From a virus, in IMG/VR virus record IMGVR_UViG_3300032562_000003, positions 186,001-250,000 of that record: DNA of 64,000 nucleotides. One strand, 5' to 3'. Below the pieces are notes generated by a model. That model was not told where the DNA came from. It searched no databases and saw nothing but the letters and a program-made list of their open reading frames with translations. The stretch's first letter is position 1; the number at the start of each line of letters is the position of its first letter. This document shows positions 9,463-17,037 of the stretch, piece after piece. The translations under genes and the position numbers were made by a program.

Positions 9463-10183
9463 TCTAAGTCAATATCCTGGCAAAACCGGAACTTATTACT
9501 ACAATTTGTTTTTTGATAAGTTTGGCATTGACGCAACCTATACGGCTTTAGCTTGTAATCCAAACGAGTTCGAAGATACTTTCAAGCACTTAACAAGCGA
9601 TCATACTACATATGGTATTAGCGTGAGTATGCCATATAAGAACACTGTAACTTATCTGTGTGATAATCTAGATAGTCTAGCACATAAGTATGGTATTTGC
9701 AATACCATAGCTGTGAATAATGGACATACCGTTGGCTACAATTGTGACATATACGGATTGATGGGTATCATATCTGAGATTTCAATCGATGATAAGATTT
9801 TGATACTAGGTGACGGATCGATAGGACAGATGTTCTATCATTATCTCATCGAAAACGATTATATGAATGTCAATATGTATAGCAGAAAAAACAACAACTG
9901 GCATGACAGACATGAACCGGCTGACATTATAATCAATTGTACTAGTTTAGGGACGAGTGAAGAGGCATCACCATTGCTATCAGTTCCTGATAAAACAAGA
10001 TGCGTAATTGATCTAGCACTACGTAAAACTATTTTATATGAACAAAGTTTGCAGAGTCAAGTAAAGTATATAAGTGGTCTGAGTTTTTATGCCCATCAAT
10101 TTCTAAAGCAGTTTGAGATATATACTGGTATGCATATCACGATTGATCAATTTAACGAGGCTACAGGAAATGATTATAGATAA
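9446..10183 (+). CDS. shikimate-dehydrogenase-like (AroE-like) protein
   Basis: About 245 residues from ATG 9446 (alternative 9425). The substrate domain has YGISVSMPYKNTV, where AroE has NVTxPxK with the catalytic Lys; ICNTIAVNNGHTVGYNCDIYGL matches AroE GAxNTxxxxxGxxxGxNTDxxG, keeping the Asn and the catalytic Asp. ILILGDGSIGQMFYHYL is the dinucleotide-binding loop, in GDGSIGQ form. In the family the enzyme reduces a 3-dehydro-cyclitol with NADPH. Here it lies inside a sugar cassette without other shikimate genes, so it probably acts on a different keto-sugar or cyclitol. The length is slightly below the usual 270. Confidence 0.75.
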   Translation: MKQFYSLSQYPGKTGTYYYNLFFDKFGIDATYTALACNPNEFEDTFKHLTSDHTTYGISVSMPYKNTVTYLCDNLDSLAHKYGICNTIAVNNGHTVGYNCDIYGLMGIISEISIDDKILILGDGSIGQMFYHYLIENDYMNVNMYSRKNNNWHDRHEPADIIINCTSLGTSEEASPLLSVPDKTRCVIDLALRKTILYEQSLQSQVKYISGLSFYAHQFLKQFEIYTGMHITIDQFNEATGNDYR

Positions 10184-10661
10184 ACTCATTATCGATGTTG
10201 ATGGTGTATTAACATCCGGACACATGCTGTACAACAATTTAGGCAAAACTTTTAAAGTTTTCGGACCGCATGACAGAGATGGTCTCAAGCTGATCAGTAA
10301 GTATATAAATGATATCACTTTTATTACTGCGGATAAGACTGGATTTGACATCACTTACGCAAGAATTGTCACTGATTGGAAGTATCGGGATGATCAGTTA
10401 GTCTTAGTTCCGGAAGAATCTAGACTAGAATGGTTTATAGAAAATTGTAATTTCAACACAACCGCATATATCGCAGATGGATATCATGATGCTGTTATAT
10501 TAAAAAAAGTAGCTCTAGGCATCGCACCTAAGAGTGCTAGAATTGAAGCGAGAACTAGTGCTAAGTATGTGACACCGAGTGATGCTGCTAGCGGCGCAGT
10601 TCTTGATGCATGTTTATATATTGAAAAGATGATCAAAGGTTGGTGGTGGCGCCAACTATAA
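10170..10661 (+). CDS. KdsC-like HAD phosphatase
   Basis: A 163-residue protein. Start ATG 10170 is preceded by AGGAAA and overlaps the upstream stop; an earlier ATG at 10113 lies inside the upstream gene. HAD motif I is IIDVDGVLTSG at the extreme N-terminus, followed by KVFGPHDRDGLKLI, matching the KdsC-type RDGxG segment. FITADKTGFDIT is motif II-like and YIADGYHDAVILK is motif IV. YVTPSDAASGAVLDAC resembles the KdsC C-terminus. KdsC removes phosphate from 3-deoxy-octulosonate-8-phosphate; the family also handles nonulosonates and other sugar acids. Likely role: dephosphorylation of a 2-keto-sugar acid in this pathway (inferred). Confidence 0.75.
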   Translation: MIIDKLIIDVDGVLTSGHMLYNNLGKTFKVFGPHDRDGLKLISKYINDITFITADKTGFDITYARIVTDWKYRDDQLVLVPEESRLEWFIENCNFNTTAYIADGYHDAVILKKVALGIAPKSARIEARTSAKYVTPSDAASGAVLDACLYIEKMIKGWWWRQL

Positions 10662-10681
10662 TCTATATGAAAGAATGATCG

Positions 10682-11686
10682 ATGGACTTGAAACGATTTA
10701 ATTTAGGTATAGGTCCGATGAGCAAAGAAATAGTTGAGCTATGTCTCAGCTATAGTCATCAGAACGACTATCCACTAATGATTATTGCTAGTCGCAATCA
10801 AGTAGACTATGATAGTGGCTATGCTATGAACACTAAAGAACTATCTGACCTAGTATTCAATAGTGAGTATTATGACCGAGATAGAATATTGCTGTGTAGA
10901 GACCACTGCGGACCTTACTTTAGTGATGCAGACAAAAATCTAGACCTCGAAACGGTAATAGAACGATGCATGAATACGATCAAAGCTGATGTCGATGCAA
11001 AATTCTACCTAATTCATATTGACGTGAGCAGAGTCGAGACTGACAAACAACGTGCTGTTGCAGAAAAGTTGTTTTCTTATGCTATGGCATTGAATCCGAA
11101 AATTATGTTTGAATTCGGTACCGAAGACAACACTGGTAATACGACAGAAACCTTGAACATGTTGAATATGCAACTAGAGTATGTCAAGCCTTGGCAAAAT
11201 AATATATGTTATATTGTTTCCCAGACTGGAAGCTTGACTAAACAAACTCAAGTAGGTACGTTCAATGTAGAACAAACACAAAAACTGATAAATGTAATAC
11301 ATCAGAATGGTTACATGTTCAAAGAACACAACGCTGACTACCTTACAGTTGACCAAGTAAAGTTACGTAAAAATACAGGAGTGGATGCATTAAATATTGC
11401 TCCGCAACTCGGTACTGTAGCTAGTAGTGTGTTATATACATTGGGTTTGGGTACAAAAGAATTAACTAAGTTCATTGATGTTGTGATAGAATCAGGATAT
11501 TATAAAAAATGGTGTACGGTTGATGTAGATAATGACAAAGACCGCTTTATCAGTTCAGCACACTATCTATTCGAACATCCATGTTGTAAAGAATTAAAAC
11601 AAGTAATAGATATGCGAGAATATAAAGCACTATTACAAGACCGATTGTTTTCTATTTTAGATGAATATAGATTAGGATACCATTAA
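10682..11686 (+). CDS. GatZ/KbaZ-like aldolase-fold protein
   Basis: A 334-residue TIM-barrel-type protein. IIASRNQVDYDSGYAMN resembles the IEATSNQVNQxGGYTGM segment, and LLCRDHCGPYF resembles the GGDHLGPN segment, of the D-tagatose-1,6-bisphosphate aldolase subunit family GatZ/KbaZ. In enteric bacteria that subunit supports a catalytic GatY partner. No GatY homologue is seen here, so this may be a stand-alone aldolase or synthase in sugar-acid biosynthesis. It follows the KdsC-like phosphatase by 20 bp. I infer an aldol-type C-C step acting with the HAD phosphatase. Confidence 0.6.
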   Translation: MDLKRFNLGIGPMSKEIVELCLSYSHQNDYPLMIIASRNQVDYDSGYAMNTKELSDLVFNSEYYDRDRILLCRDHCGPYFSDADKNLDLETVIERCMNTIKADVDAKFYLIHIDVSRVETDKQRAVAEKLFSYAMALNPKIMFEFGTEDNTGNTTETLNMLNMQLEYVKPWQNNICYIVSQTGSLTKQTQVGTFNVEQTQKLINVIHQNGYMFKEHNADYLTVDQVKLRKNTGVDALNIAPQLGTVASSVLYTLGLGTKELTKFIDVVIESGYYKKWCTVDVDNDKDRFISSAHYLFEHPCCKELKQVIDMREYKALLQDRLFSILDEYRLGYH

Positions 11687-11711
11687 TAGATTTAATGATA
11701 AGGGAATAACA

Positions 11712-11813
11712 ATGCATTTTATAAGAACATTAATCAATAAGATTAAACGTGAGATTCTATATAGAAAAAGGATTAAAGAACTAAGAAAAAGAGATCCCTT
11801 TATATACAAATAA
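11712..11813 (+). CDS. small basic peptide
   Basis: A 33-codon gene (starts MHFIRTLINKIKRE, ends RKRDPFIYK) preceded by an AAGGGA ribosome-binding-like sequence. It fills the gap between the aldolase-like gene and the carbamoyltransferase, whose ATG is 4 bp beyond this stop. The peptide is strongly cationic and could form an amphipathic helix. Similar tiny Arg/Lys-rich peptides ending in DPFIY, as I recall, occur in marine T4-like phages, which supports a real gene. Its function is unknown. Confidence 0.65.
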   Translation: MHFIRTLINKIKREILYRKRIKELRKRDPFIYK

Positions 11814-11817
11814 TAGC

Positions 11818-13299
11818 ATGAATTATGTAGGTGTCAGTTGCGGGTTTCACGACGCTGGATTGAGTGTCATTGATGATGCTGGCAATATCCTATACGCCGG
11901 CCACAGTGAACGATACAGTAAGAAGAAGCATGACGCTGATCTTTGTTTAGGCTTATTAAAAGATGCCCACAAATATATAGATGGGCATTATGAGCTTCAT
12001 TATTATGAGAAGCCTTGGTTAAAGGTAATCCGCCAGCTCAGAGCTGGACAGAAGTTAGGACCTTTCTCTGCAAAGGATGTCATCGGTAAAAACATGATGG
12101 TTCGTTTTAGCCATGACGGAGAAGTGAAAACACACAATCATCACTTATCTCATGCTGCTGCTGGTTTTCAAACTAGTCCATTTGACCATGCTACTGTAGT
12201 CATTATTGATGCTATCGGCGAGTTAGATACGATTACTATCTGGGATGCGTATTATGATGATAACGGTAGAGCCGTATATAAGAGGCTTTGGGGAAAGCAA
12301 TATCCAGATTCTATCGGTTTATTCTATTCTGCTATGACTGCGAAAGTAGGACTGAAGCCATTAGATGAAGAATATATTCTTATGGGAATGGCTGCTTACG
12401 GTAAACCTATTCATGTTAATACGATTCAAAAAGCGTTGATTCATAATAGTGGTACATTATCTTTCAAAGAAAATCTACATACCGGGGTGAGAGATGATTT
12501 CCTCAAAGATGCTGATAATATGGATATAGCTTCATCTACTCAAGAACTTACTGAAAGTTTGATACACCATGTCATAGCAAAAGCTATTAATATCGGTAAA
12601 AGTCATAATCTTGTTTTTGGTGGAGGAGTCGCACTCAACTGTGCAGCAAATCGTAATCTAGGCGGATACTTCGATAACATCTGGATCATGCCTAATCCGG
12701 GTGATGCAGGAAACTCATTGGGTGCTGCTGCATTAGGTTATGGAAAACGAGTAAATTGGGTCGATGCCTTTTTAGGATATAATATAAAAGGCAAATATCC
12801 TATTAACAATGTAATTAACCAATTGTATACTAAGAAGATGGTTGGTGTTGCTAGCGGACGAGCCGAATTCGGTCCTAGAGCATTAGGCAATCGTTCACTA
12901 TTAGCAGATCCACGCGGCCCTGATATAAAGGATACAGTAAATGAAATCAAGCGAAGACAGCAGTTCAGACCCTTTGCGCCGGTCATTCTGGAGGAACTAT
13001 GTGGCGATTATTTTAATATGCCTTGCGGTTGGAACAACAGTAGGTATATGCAAGTCATCGCTCCTTGTAGGGCTCCTGACTTATTTCCTGCTATCGTTCA
13101 CGCTGACGGGACTTCTCGTGTACAGACAGTACCGAAAGACGGTTCGGGAATCAGAAGACTCTTAGAACGTTGGTATAATGAGACACGCTGTCCAATGCTA
13201 CTTAATACATCCCTAAATATTAGAGGTGAGCCTATGGTAAATGACCGGGCAGATGCTGATCGGTTCCAGCTACTATATGGGGTAAAAGTCTGCTCTTAA
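11818..13299 (+). CDS. carbamoyltransferase (NodU/CmcH/TobZ family)
   Basis: A 493-residue protein. The N-terminal Kae1-like domain shows VGVSCGFHDAGLSVI and NHHLSHAAAGF (metal-binding His pair), then VIIDAIGELD and VFGGGVALNCAANR. The C-terminal YrdC-like part has ASGRAEFGPRALGNRSLLADPR, the hallmark of this family, and PMLLNTSLNIRGEPMV. These enzymes transfer a carbamoyl group from carbamoyl phosphate, through an adenylate, to a hydroxyl of a sugar or antibiotic. It is somewhat shorter than typical 550-600-residue relatives but all key blocks are present. It probably carbamoylates the product of this cassette; decorating a nucleotide or DNA base is an alternative. Confidence 0.85.
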   Translation: MNYVGVSCGFHDAGLSVIDDAGNILYAGHSERYSKKKHDADLCLGLLKDAHKYIDGHYELHYYEKPWLKVIRQLRAGQKLGPFSAKDVIGKNMMVRFSHDGEVKTHNHHLSHAAAGFQTSPFDHATVVIIDAIGELDTITIWDAYYDDNGRAVYKRLWGKQYPDSIGLFYSAMTAKVGLKPLDEEYILMGMAAYGKPIHVNTIQKALIHNSGTLSFKENLHTGVRDDFLKDADNMDIASSTQELTESLIHHVIAKAINIGKSHNLVFGGGVALNCAANRNLGGYFDNIWIMPNPGDAGNSLGAAALGYGKRVNWVDAFLGYNIKGKYPINNVINQLYTKKMVGVASGRAEFGPRALGNRSLLADPRGPDIKDTVNEIKRRQQFRPFAPVILEELCGDYFNMPCGWNNSRYMQVIAPCRAPDLFPAIVHADGTSRVQTVPKDGSGIRRLLERWYNETRCPMLLNTSLNIRGEPMVNDRADADRFQLLYGVKVCS

Positions 13300-13303
13300 A
13301 GCA

Positions 13304-13309
13304 TAAATA
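13304..13309 (+). promoter_or_regulatory. late promoter core TAAATA (CATAAATA)
   Basis: Matches the T4 late promoter TATAAATA at 7 of 8 positions. The predicted +1 (about 13315) falls inside the 5' arm of the leader hairpin of the HNH gene at 13368. Confidence 0.6.
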
Positions 13310-13312
13310 GAT

Positions 13313-13345
13313 GTGAGTCGCGGGACTGCAATCCCCACTCACTCT
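13313..13345 (+). promoter_or_regulatory. conserved leader hairpin of HNH genes
   Basis: GTGAGT (13313-13318) pairs with ACTCAC, with an inner GGGA/TCCC stem. The same GTGAGTCGC...CCCACTCACTCTAA arrangement with a different inner loop stands before the inverted HNH gene ending at 23482, so the leader has travelled with the endonuclease gene. Confidence 0.6.
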
Positions 13346-13367
13346 AATGCTAGAAGGAGCTATCAGC

Positions 13368-14030
13368 ATGTCTATTTATCGTAAAATTTACGAACAGAAT
13401 TTTGGTCCCATACCCAAAGACGGTGACGGAAGAAGTTGCGATGTTCATCATATAGATGGTAACCGCAATAATAATGTACCGGAAAATTTAATCGCATTGT
13501 CTATACAAGATCATTACGATATTCATTATCAGCAAGGAGATTATGGTGCATGTTGGCTCATTTCAAGAAAGCTACGGTTGACGCCAGAGGAACTATCAGA
13601 CCTCGCCAAATTAACCGGCGCCAACCGCATCGCAAACGGCACACATCACTTTTTAAAAAGGCCAGATGGGTCATCGTTAGGAAAAGACAGTGTACTCAGA
13701 CAAACTGAAAACGGGACGAATGCTTTCTCTGGAGGAGAAGTTCAAAGAAAATCTAACGCTAAGCGAGTGAGGGAAGGAACTCACCATTTTCTTAGTGGTG
13801 ATATACAAAGAAGAACTCAACAAAGGTTGGTGGAGAACGGGACTCATCATTTAATGGGGAACGGAGAATTTCAACGAAATGTTCAGAAAACATTGTTAGA
13901 GAATGGAACTCACCACTTTCTTACGAATCATCCAAATAAAATTCAGGTAACTTGTCCGCATTGCAACAAAACTGGCGGAAAAACTAACATGCATCGATAC
14001 CATTTCGATAAGTGTAGGGTCTTAAAATAA
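13368..14030 (+). CDS. HNH homing endonuclease with NGTHHF repeats
   Basis: About 220 residues from ATG 13368, chosen because of the AGAAGGAGC ribosome site upstream. The N-terminal HNH core is RSCDVHHIDGNRNNNVPENLIAL, which has the HH...N...N/H geometry of free-standing phage endonucleases. The middle repeats NGTHHFL-type units five times (a DNA-binding module), and a C-terminal CPHCNKTGG...HRYHFDKC motif is a zinc finger. It is a diverged paralogue of the minus-strand gene at 23482-24126. Such enzymes nick or cut intronless alleles of nearby genes and spread by homing; the target here is probably next to the carbamoyltransferase or the repeat-protein gene. Confidence 0.85.
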   Translation: MSIYRKIYEQNFGPIPKDGDGRSCDVHHIDGNRNNNVPENLIALSIQDHYDIHYQQGDYGACWLISRKLRLTPEELSDLAKLTGANRIANGTHHFLKRPDGSSLGKDSVLRQTENGTNAFSGGEVQRKSNAKRVREGTHHFLSGDIQRRTQQRLVENGTHHLMGNGEFQRNVQKTLLENGTHHFLTNHPNKIQVTCPHCNKTGGKTNMHRYHFDKCRVLK

Positions 14031-14051
14031 TATGACATACTGTAATTAGTG

Positions 14052-14057
14052 TAAATA
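14052..14057 (+). promoter_or_regulatory. late promoter TAAATA placing +1 on the start codon
   Basis: TAAATA is followed by 5 nt and then ATG 14063, so the canonical late +1 (6 nt after the last A) is the A of the start codon. No Shine-Dalgarno sequence is seen. A leaderless late mRNA is predicted. Confidence 0.6.
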
Positions 14058-14062
14058 TTGTT

Positions 14063-16603
14063 ATGGCAATTAGAGAAGTATTCTACTCCGGTTCCAAACC
14101 CAATGTCCATCCAAGAGAAAAATTTGCTGAATCACTAGAAGATGCTAGGAATCAGTGTACGACTGAGCATTTTTGGATTATCAACGAGTTTTGTGACTAC
14201 CGTAAATTTGATTGGGACTTTGATTTCGAGCTATTACCTGACGAAGATATTTGGGCAGAGGCACACGACAATGTATGGCCTAGCCAACATCAAAAAGATA
14301 GTGGTACATGGCTGTGTCCTAAGGTAGCCGGTGATTATACTATCTATCGAACCGATGTTCCCCCAATTCAACGCAAGAATGAAATCAATGATTTTTGGAT
14401 TATAGATCCGGCCCTGGATAAATCTAGGTTTGACTTTTCTTGGCACCCAGATCCTACGTCTCCTCCATACATATATCAATTCGGTACTCTGCTCGATGAA
14501 AACGACGGACCCAGATACGTCACTCCCTATAATGACGGAACCATAGTACATCTAGAACGCAAGGAGGTCATACTAGAAGACCTAGAGTTTTCGAAGTACT
14601 ACATCACTACTACATTGGAAGATTTAATCAACGACCACACTAATGAAATCTTTTGGGCATTGAATCCTGAAATTGATTATTCTGGGTTTGACTTTAAATG
14701 GGTCCCTGACAGTAAGAACGTATATCACATAAATGCATTTGGTACGAAAGACAATATAAACTCCCAGACTTACTTTGTTAATGGTAAGATGTGGGCACGT
14801 GGTTATCGGGACATTAACTACATTGAGGATAAGGTACTAGATGTACGAACCAAGATCGATATTTTCTTTGTCGATAAAGGAAATCCTCAGGCACAAGAAC
14901 GCTTTCAGCAATTATCTGAGCGTATGGGCAACGTAACTAAAACTAGATATCTGAACAGCTGGGTTGACACGATCAATCGTTGTGTGACTAAATCAACTAC
15001 CAATCTATGTTGGATTCTCAATAGTGAATTAGACTATTCGTCATTTGAGTTTGATTTCTATCCTAGCCCATGGCAGATGAACTTAGTTCATGTGTTTGGA
15101 ACTCAGTGGTCACACTGGGGAACAACCTTTATGGTTAACAAAAATACATTTGCTGATGATACCAAATATATAAAAGTCATTGAGCATTTGCCTAATATAA
15201 ATTTTGTAAAACGATCACCTGCTAAGGCAGTTGATTGTCTTTATGCTATAGTAATCATCGACCATGGTAACGGTGTTGATACAGTAAAAGATGATCTACT
15301 CAGTAAAAATCTGAGCGAAAGAAACATCATTGCTGTGAAATATGATACCAATTATCTAAAAACATTCAAGGAGGTACTCAGTAAATTAGATGTCAATCGT
15401 GAACATTATGTATGGATTTGTAGTAGCGTGTGTGATTATAGCAGATTTGATTTTAGCTATATCTGCGATCCGTACACCAAAGAACAACTCCACGTCTTCC
15501 CGAGCGGTAATCAAAAATTAGGAGACACGTTTCTAGTAAACGTCAACAAGCTGCGCAAATTGATAGCAGATATGCATCGTCTAGAAGACTATGAAAAGAT
15601 TAATTATAATCAACATCAAGTTGTCTCAAGATTGATGACACCCACAACTATCGAAGGTGCATATTTTCCAAATGAAACACATATGGATTATGCTAGAAAT
15701 TATGAATGGGATTTTCCTTATGTAACTCTAGTAACTGAAGAAAACTGGGATATGGATCCTGAAATTGATCCCGAACCTATGTGTCTTTGGTCACCCGAAC
15801 AGAAAGCAATCATTATTTCTAGTACAGGTGCAACTAGAGTTACGATTCCTCGCGAGGCTAAAAACTATGTCAAAAGTGAACTGTATGATTACCCGTATAT
15901 AAAGCGAGCAAAAAAACTAACCAAATCTAAACCGATGGACATAGTGTATCTCAGTAACGGTGAAGCCGGGGCCGAAAAAAACTGGGAGCATCTACTTCAA
16001 ATTACTAAAAACATACCAAATAGGGTAGTCAGAGTGGATGGAGTTAATGGTCGAGTTGCTGCATATCATGCTGCTGCCGAAGCCAGCGAGACACCATGGT
16101 TATTTACGGTATTCGCTAAGTTACACATCAATTCTAATTTTGATTGGTCATGGCAACCAGATCGAATGCAAGCACCTAAGCATTATATCTTTCATGCGAA
16201 GAATCCGGTCAATGGATTGATCTACGGTCACCAAGCGATGATCGCGTATAATAAGCAATTAGTGCTAGAGAATGACGGTTATGGACTAGACTTTACGTTG
16301 GATGACCTGCACGAAGTTGTTCCACTCATGTCCGGTACTGCAAACTATAACACTGATCCGTTCTCTACTTGGCGTACCGCATTCCGTGAAGTGGTCAAAT
16401 TGAAGGCCGAAGATACCGACATTGCCCGAGAGCGATTAGAAGCTTGGCTTACTAAAGCTGAAGGTGATTTTGCAGAATATAGCATCAAGGGTGCAAAAGA
16501 CGCAGAAGCCTATTACGATGAAGTTGATGGCGATTTTGATGCACTGCGATTGAGCTACGAGTGGGAATGGTTAAAATCACGCTTCGTGCAAAAATACGGT
16601 TGA
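14063..16603 (+). CDS. large modular repeat protein with C-terminal glycosyltransferase-like domain
   Basis: An 846-residue protein built from about six copies of a roughly 100-130-residue module. Each module contains a W/F-rich core such as FWALNPEIDYSGFDFKW, then a P-D segment, then an xHVFGT-like segment and TFxVN. The last module (from about residue 620) reads DIVYLSNGEAGAEKNWEHL and RVDGVNGRVAAYHAAAEAS and is homologous to the protein at 209-1150. There is no signal peptide or membrane segment. The late promoter in front makes a virion or late-stage role likely: perhaps a tail-associated sugar-binding or sugar-transfer protein. I recall proteins of this type in marine T4-like phages without an assigned function. 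Confidence 0.65.
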   Translation: MAIREVFYSGSKPNVHPREKFAESLEDARNQCTTEHFWIINEFCDYRKFDWDFDFELLPDEDIWAEAHDNVWPSQHQKDSGTWLCPKVAGDYTIYRTDVPPIQRKNEINDFWIIDPALDKSRFDFSWHPDPTSPPYIYQFGTLLDENDGPRYVTPYNDGTIVHLERKEVILEDLEFSKYYITTTLEDLINDHTNEIFWALNPEIDYSGFDFKWVPDSKNVYHINAFGTKDNINSQTYFVNGKMWARGYRDINYIEDKVLDVRTKIDIFFVDKGNPQAQERFQQLSERMGNVTKTRYLNSWVDTINRCVTKSTTNLCWILNSELDYSSFEFDFYPSPWQMNLVHVFGTQWSHWGTTFMVNKNTFADDTKYIKVIEHLPNINFVKRSPAKAVDCLYAIVIIDHGNGVDTVKDDLLSKNLSERNIIAVKYDTNYLKTFKEVLSKLDVNREHYVWICSSVCDYSRFDFSYICDPYTKEQLHVFPSGNQKLGDTFLVNVNKLRKLIADMHRLEDYEKINYNQHQVVSRLMTPTTIEGAYFPNETHMDYARNYEWDFPYVTLVTEENWDMDPEIDPEPMCLWSPEQKAIIISSTGATRVTIPREAKNYVKSELYDYPYIKRAKKLTKSKPMDIVYLSNGEAGAEKNWEHLLQITKNIPNRVVRVDGVNGRVAAYHAAAEASETPWLFTVFAKLHINSNFDWSWQPDRMQAPKHYIFHAKNPVNGLIYGHQAMIAYNKQLVLENDGYGLDFTLDDLHEVVPLMSGTANYNTDPFSTWRTAFREVVKLKAEDTDIARERLEAWLTKAEGDFAEYSIKGAKDAEAYYDEVDGDFDALRLSYEWEWLKSRFVQKYG

Positions 16604-16628
16604 CATGCAATGTCATATATGATTAAAT
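16600..16628 (+). promoter_or_regulatory. sigma70-like promoter before tmRNA
   Basis: TTGACA at 16600-16605 begins inside the last codons of the repeat-protein gene; 17 bp later stands TTAAAT (16623-16628). The -35 is perfect and the -10 moderate. It is placed to transcribe the tmRNA gene; ATTAAATA at the same place could also serve as a weak late promoter. Confidence 0.5.
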
Positions 16629-16698
16629 AGTATTTGTTCGTTGATACGGACTTAAAACCGGGGAAGACAGGGGTGCGATTCCCCTCGCCTCCACCAGT

Positions 16699-16781
16699 AA
16701 ACACACGATAACAGGACGCTGGCTCTGTGAAGCGGGATATCGGGGTAGCTGCCGAGAAGACGGGGAGAGCATCGTGTGTTT
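16699..16781 (+). other. intervening-segment hairpin of permuted tmRNA
   Basis: An 11-bp perfect inverted repeat (AAACACACGAT at 16699-16709 and ATCGTGTGTTT at 16771-16781) lies just outside the acceptor-stem strands. It would extend the acceptor stem in the precursor and present the segment for removal, which is how two-piece tmRNAs mature. Confidence 0.75.
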
Positions 16782-16872
16782 TCTTATGGGGGCGTATAGT
16801 ATCGATTCACGGCTAGTAGGAAAGTGGAGAACACGGTAAGAAACGACCGTCAATCAGTTCAAATTACTAAAT

Positions 16873-16917
16873 GCAAACGAAAATGATGCATATGAAGGCC
16901 TTGCGTTAGCCGCATAA
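16873..16917 (+). other. tmRNA proteolysis tag reading frame
   Basis: The resume codon GCA is followed by codons for NENDAYEGLALAA and TAA. The C-terminal LALAA is the ClpXP-type degron ending typical of alphaproteobacterial tags. The inner residues NENDAYEG are close to the common ANDN...AEG type but not identical to any that I recall. Confidence 0.85.
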
Positions 16918-17005
16918 GTCTTTTGGGCTTTGCTAGTTGAGCCTCGAAACAGAATCAACTAGCACCTATAAAACCTTTAAATATGATATATCGTCCTATA
17001 GGTCA

Positions 17006-17011
17006 TAAATA
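17006..17011 (+). promoter_or_regulatory. late promoter core TAAATA (CATAAATA)
   Basis: CATAAATA at 17004-17011 lies 26 bp before the ATG of the secreted DUF6152-like gene. TCCTA at 16994-16998 can pair with TAGGA (17024-17028) in the ribosome site, a weak version of the late hairpin switch seen elsewhere in the window. Confidence 0.55.
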
Positions 17012-17037
17012 ATTTTGACATGTTAGGAGAACAAATC

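Larger units (their letters stand above)
16629..16975 (+). ncRNA. ssrA: circularly permuted (two-piece) tmRNA
   Basis: The acceptor piece comes first: a T-arm (AGGGG-TGCGATT-CCCCT) and the acceptor 3' strand CGCCTCC-A-CCA ending at 16696. An intervening segment (16697-16787) follows, then the coding piece starting GGGGGCG at 16788. GGGGGCG pairs with CGCCTCC over 7 bp with a G3-U70 wobble, the alanine identity element. The TATCGATTCACGG segment corresponds to the conserved tmRNA D-arm region. The tag frame (16873-16917) reads ANENDAYEGLALAA then TAA. After it a 9-bp hairpin GCTAGTTGA/TCAACTAGC closes the coding piece. Permuted tmRNA is known from alphaproteobacteria and a few other lineages. 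The outer ends of both pieces are estimates. Confidence 0.9.

Noticed and set aside
17014-17019. TTGACA before the DUF6152-like gene
   Set aside because: No -10 box at 16-18 bp; the spacing falls at the start codon and signal-peptide codons.
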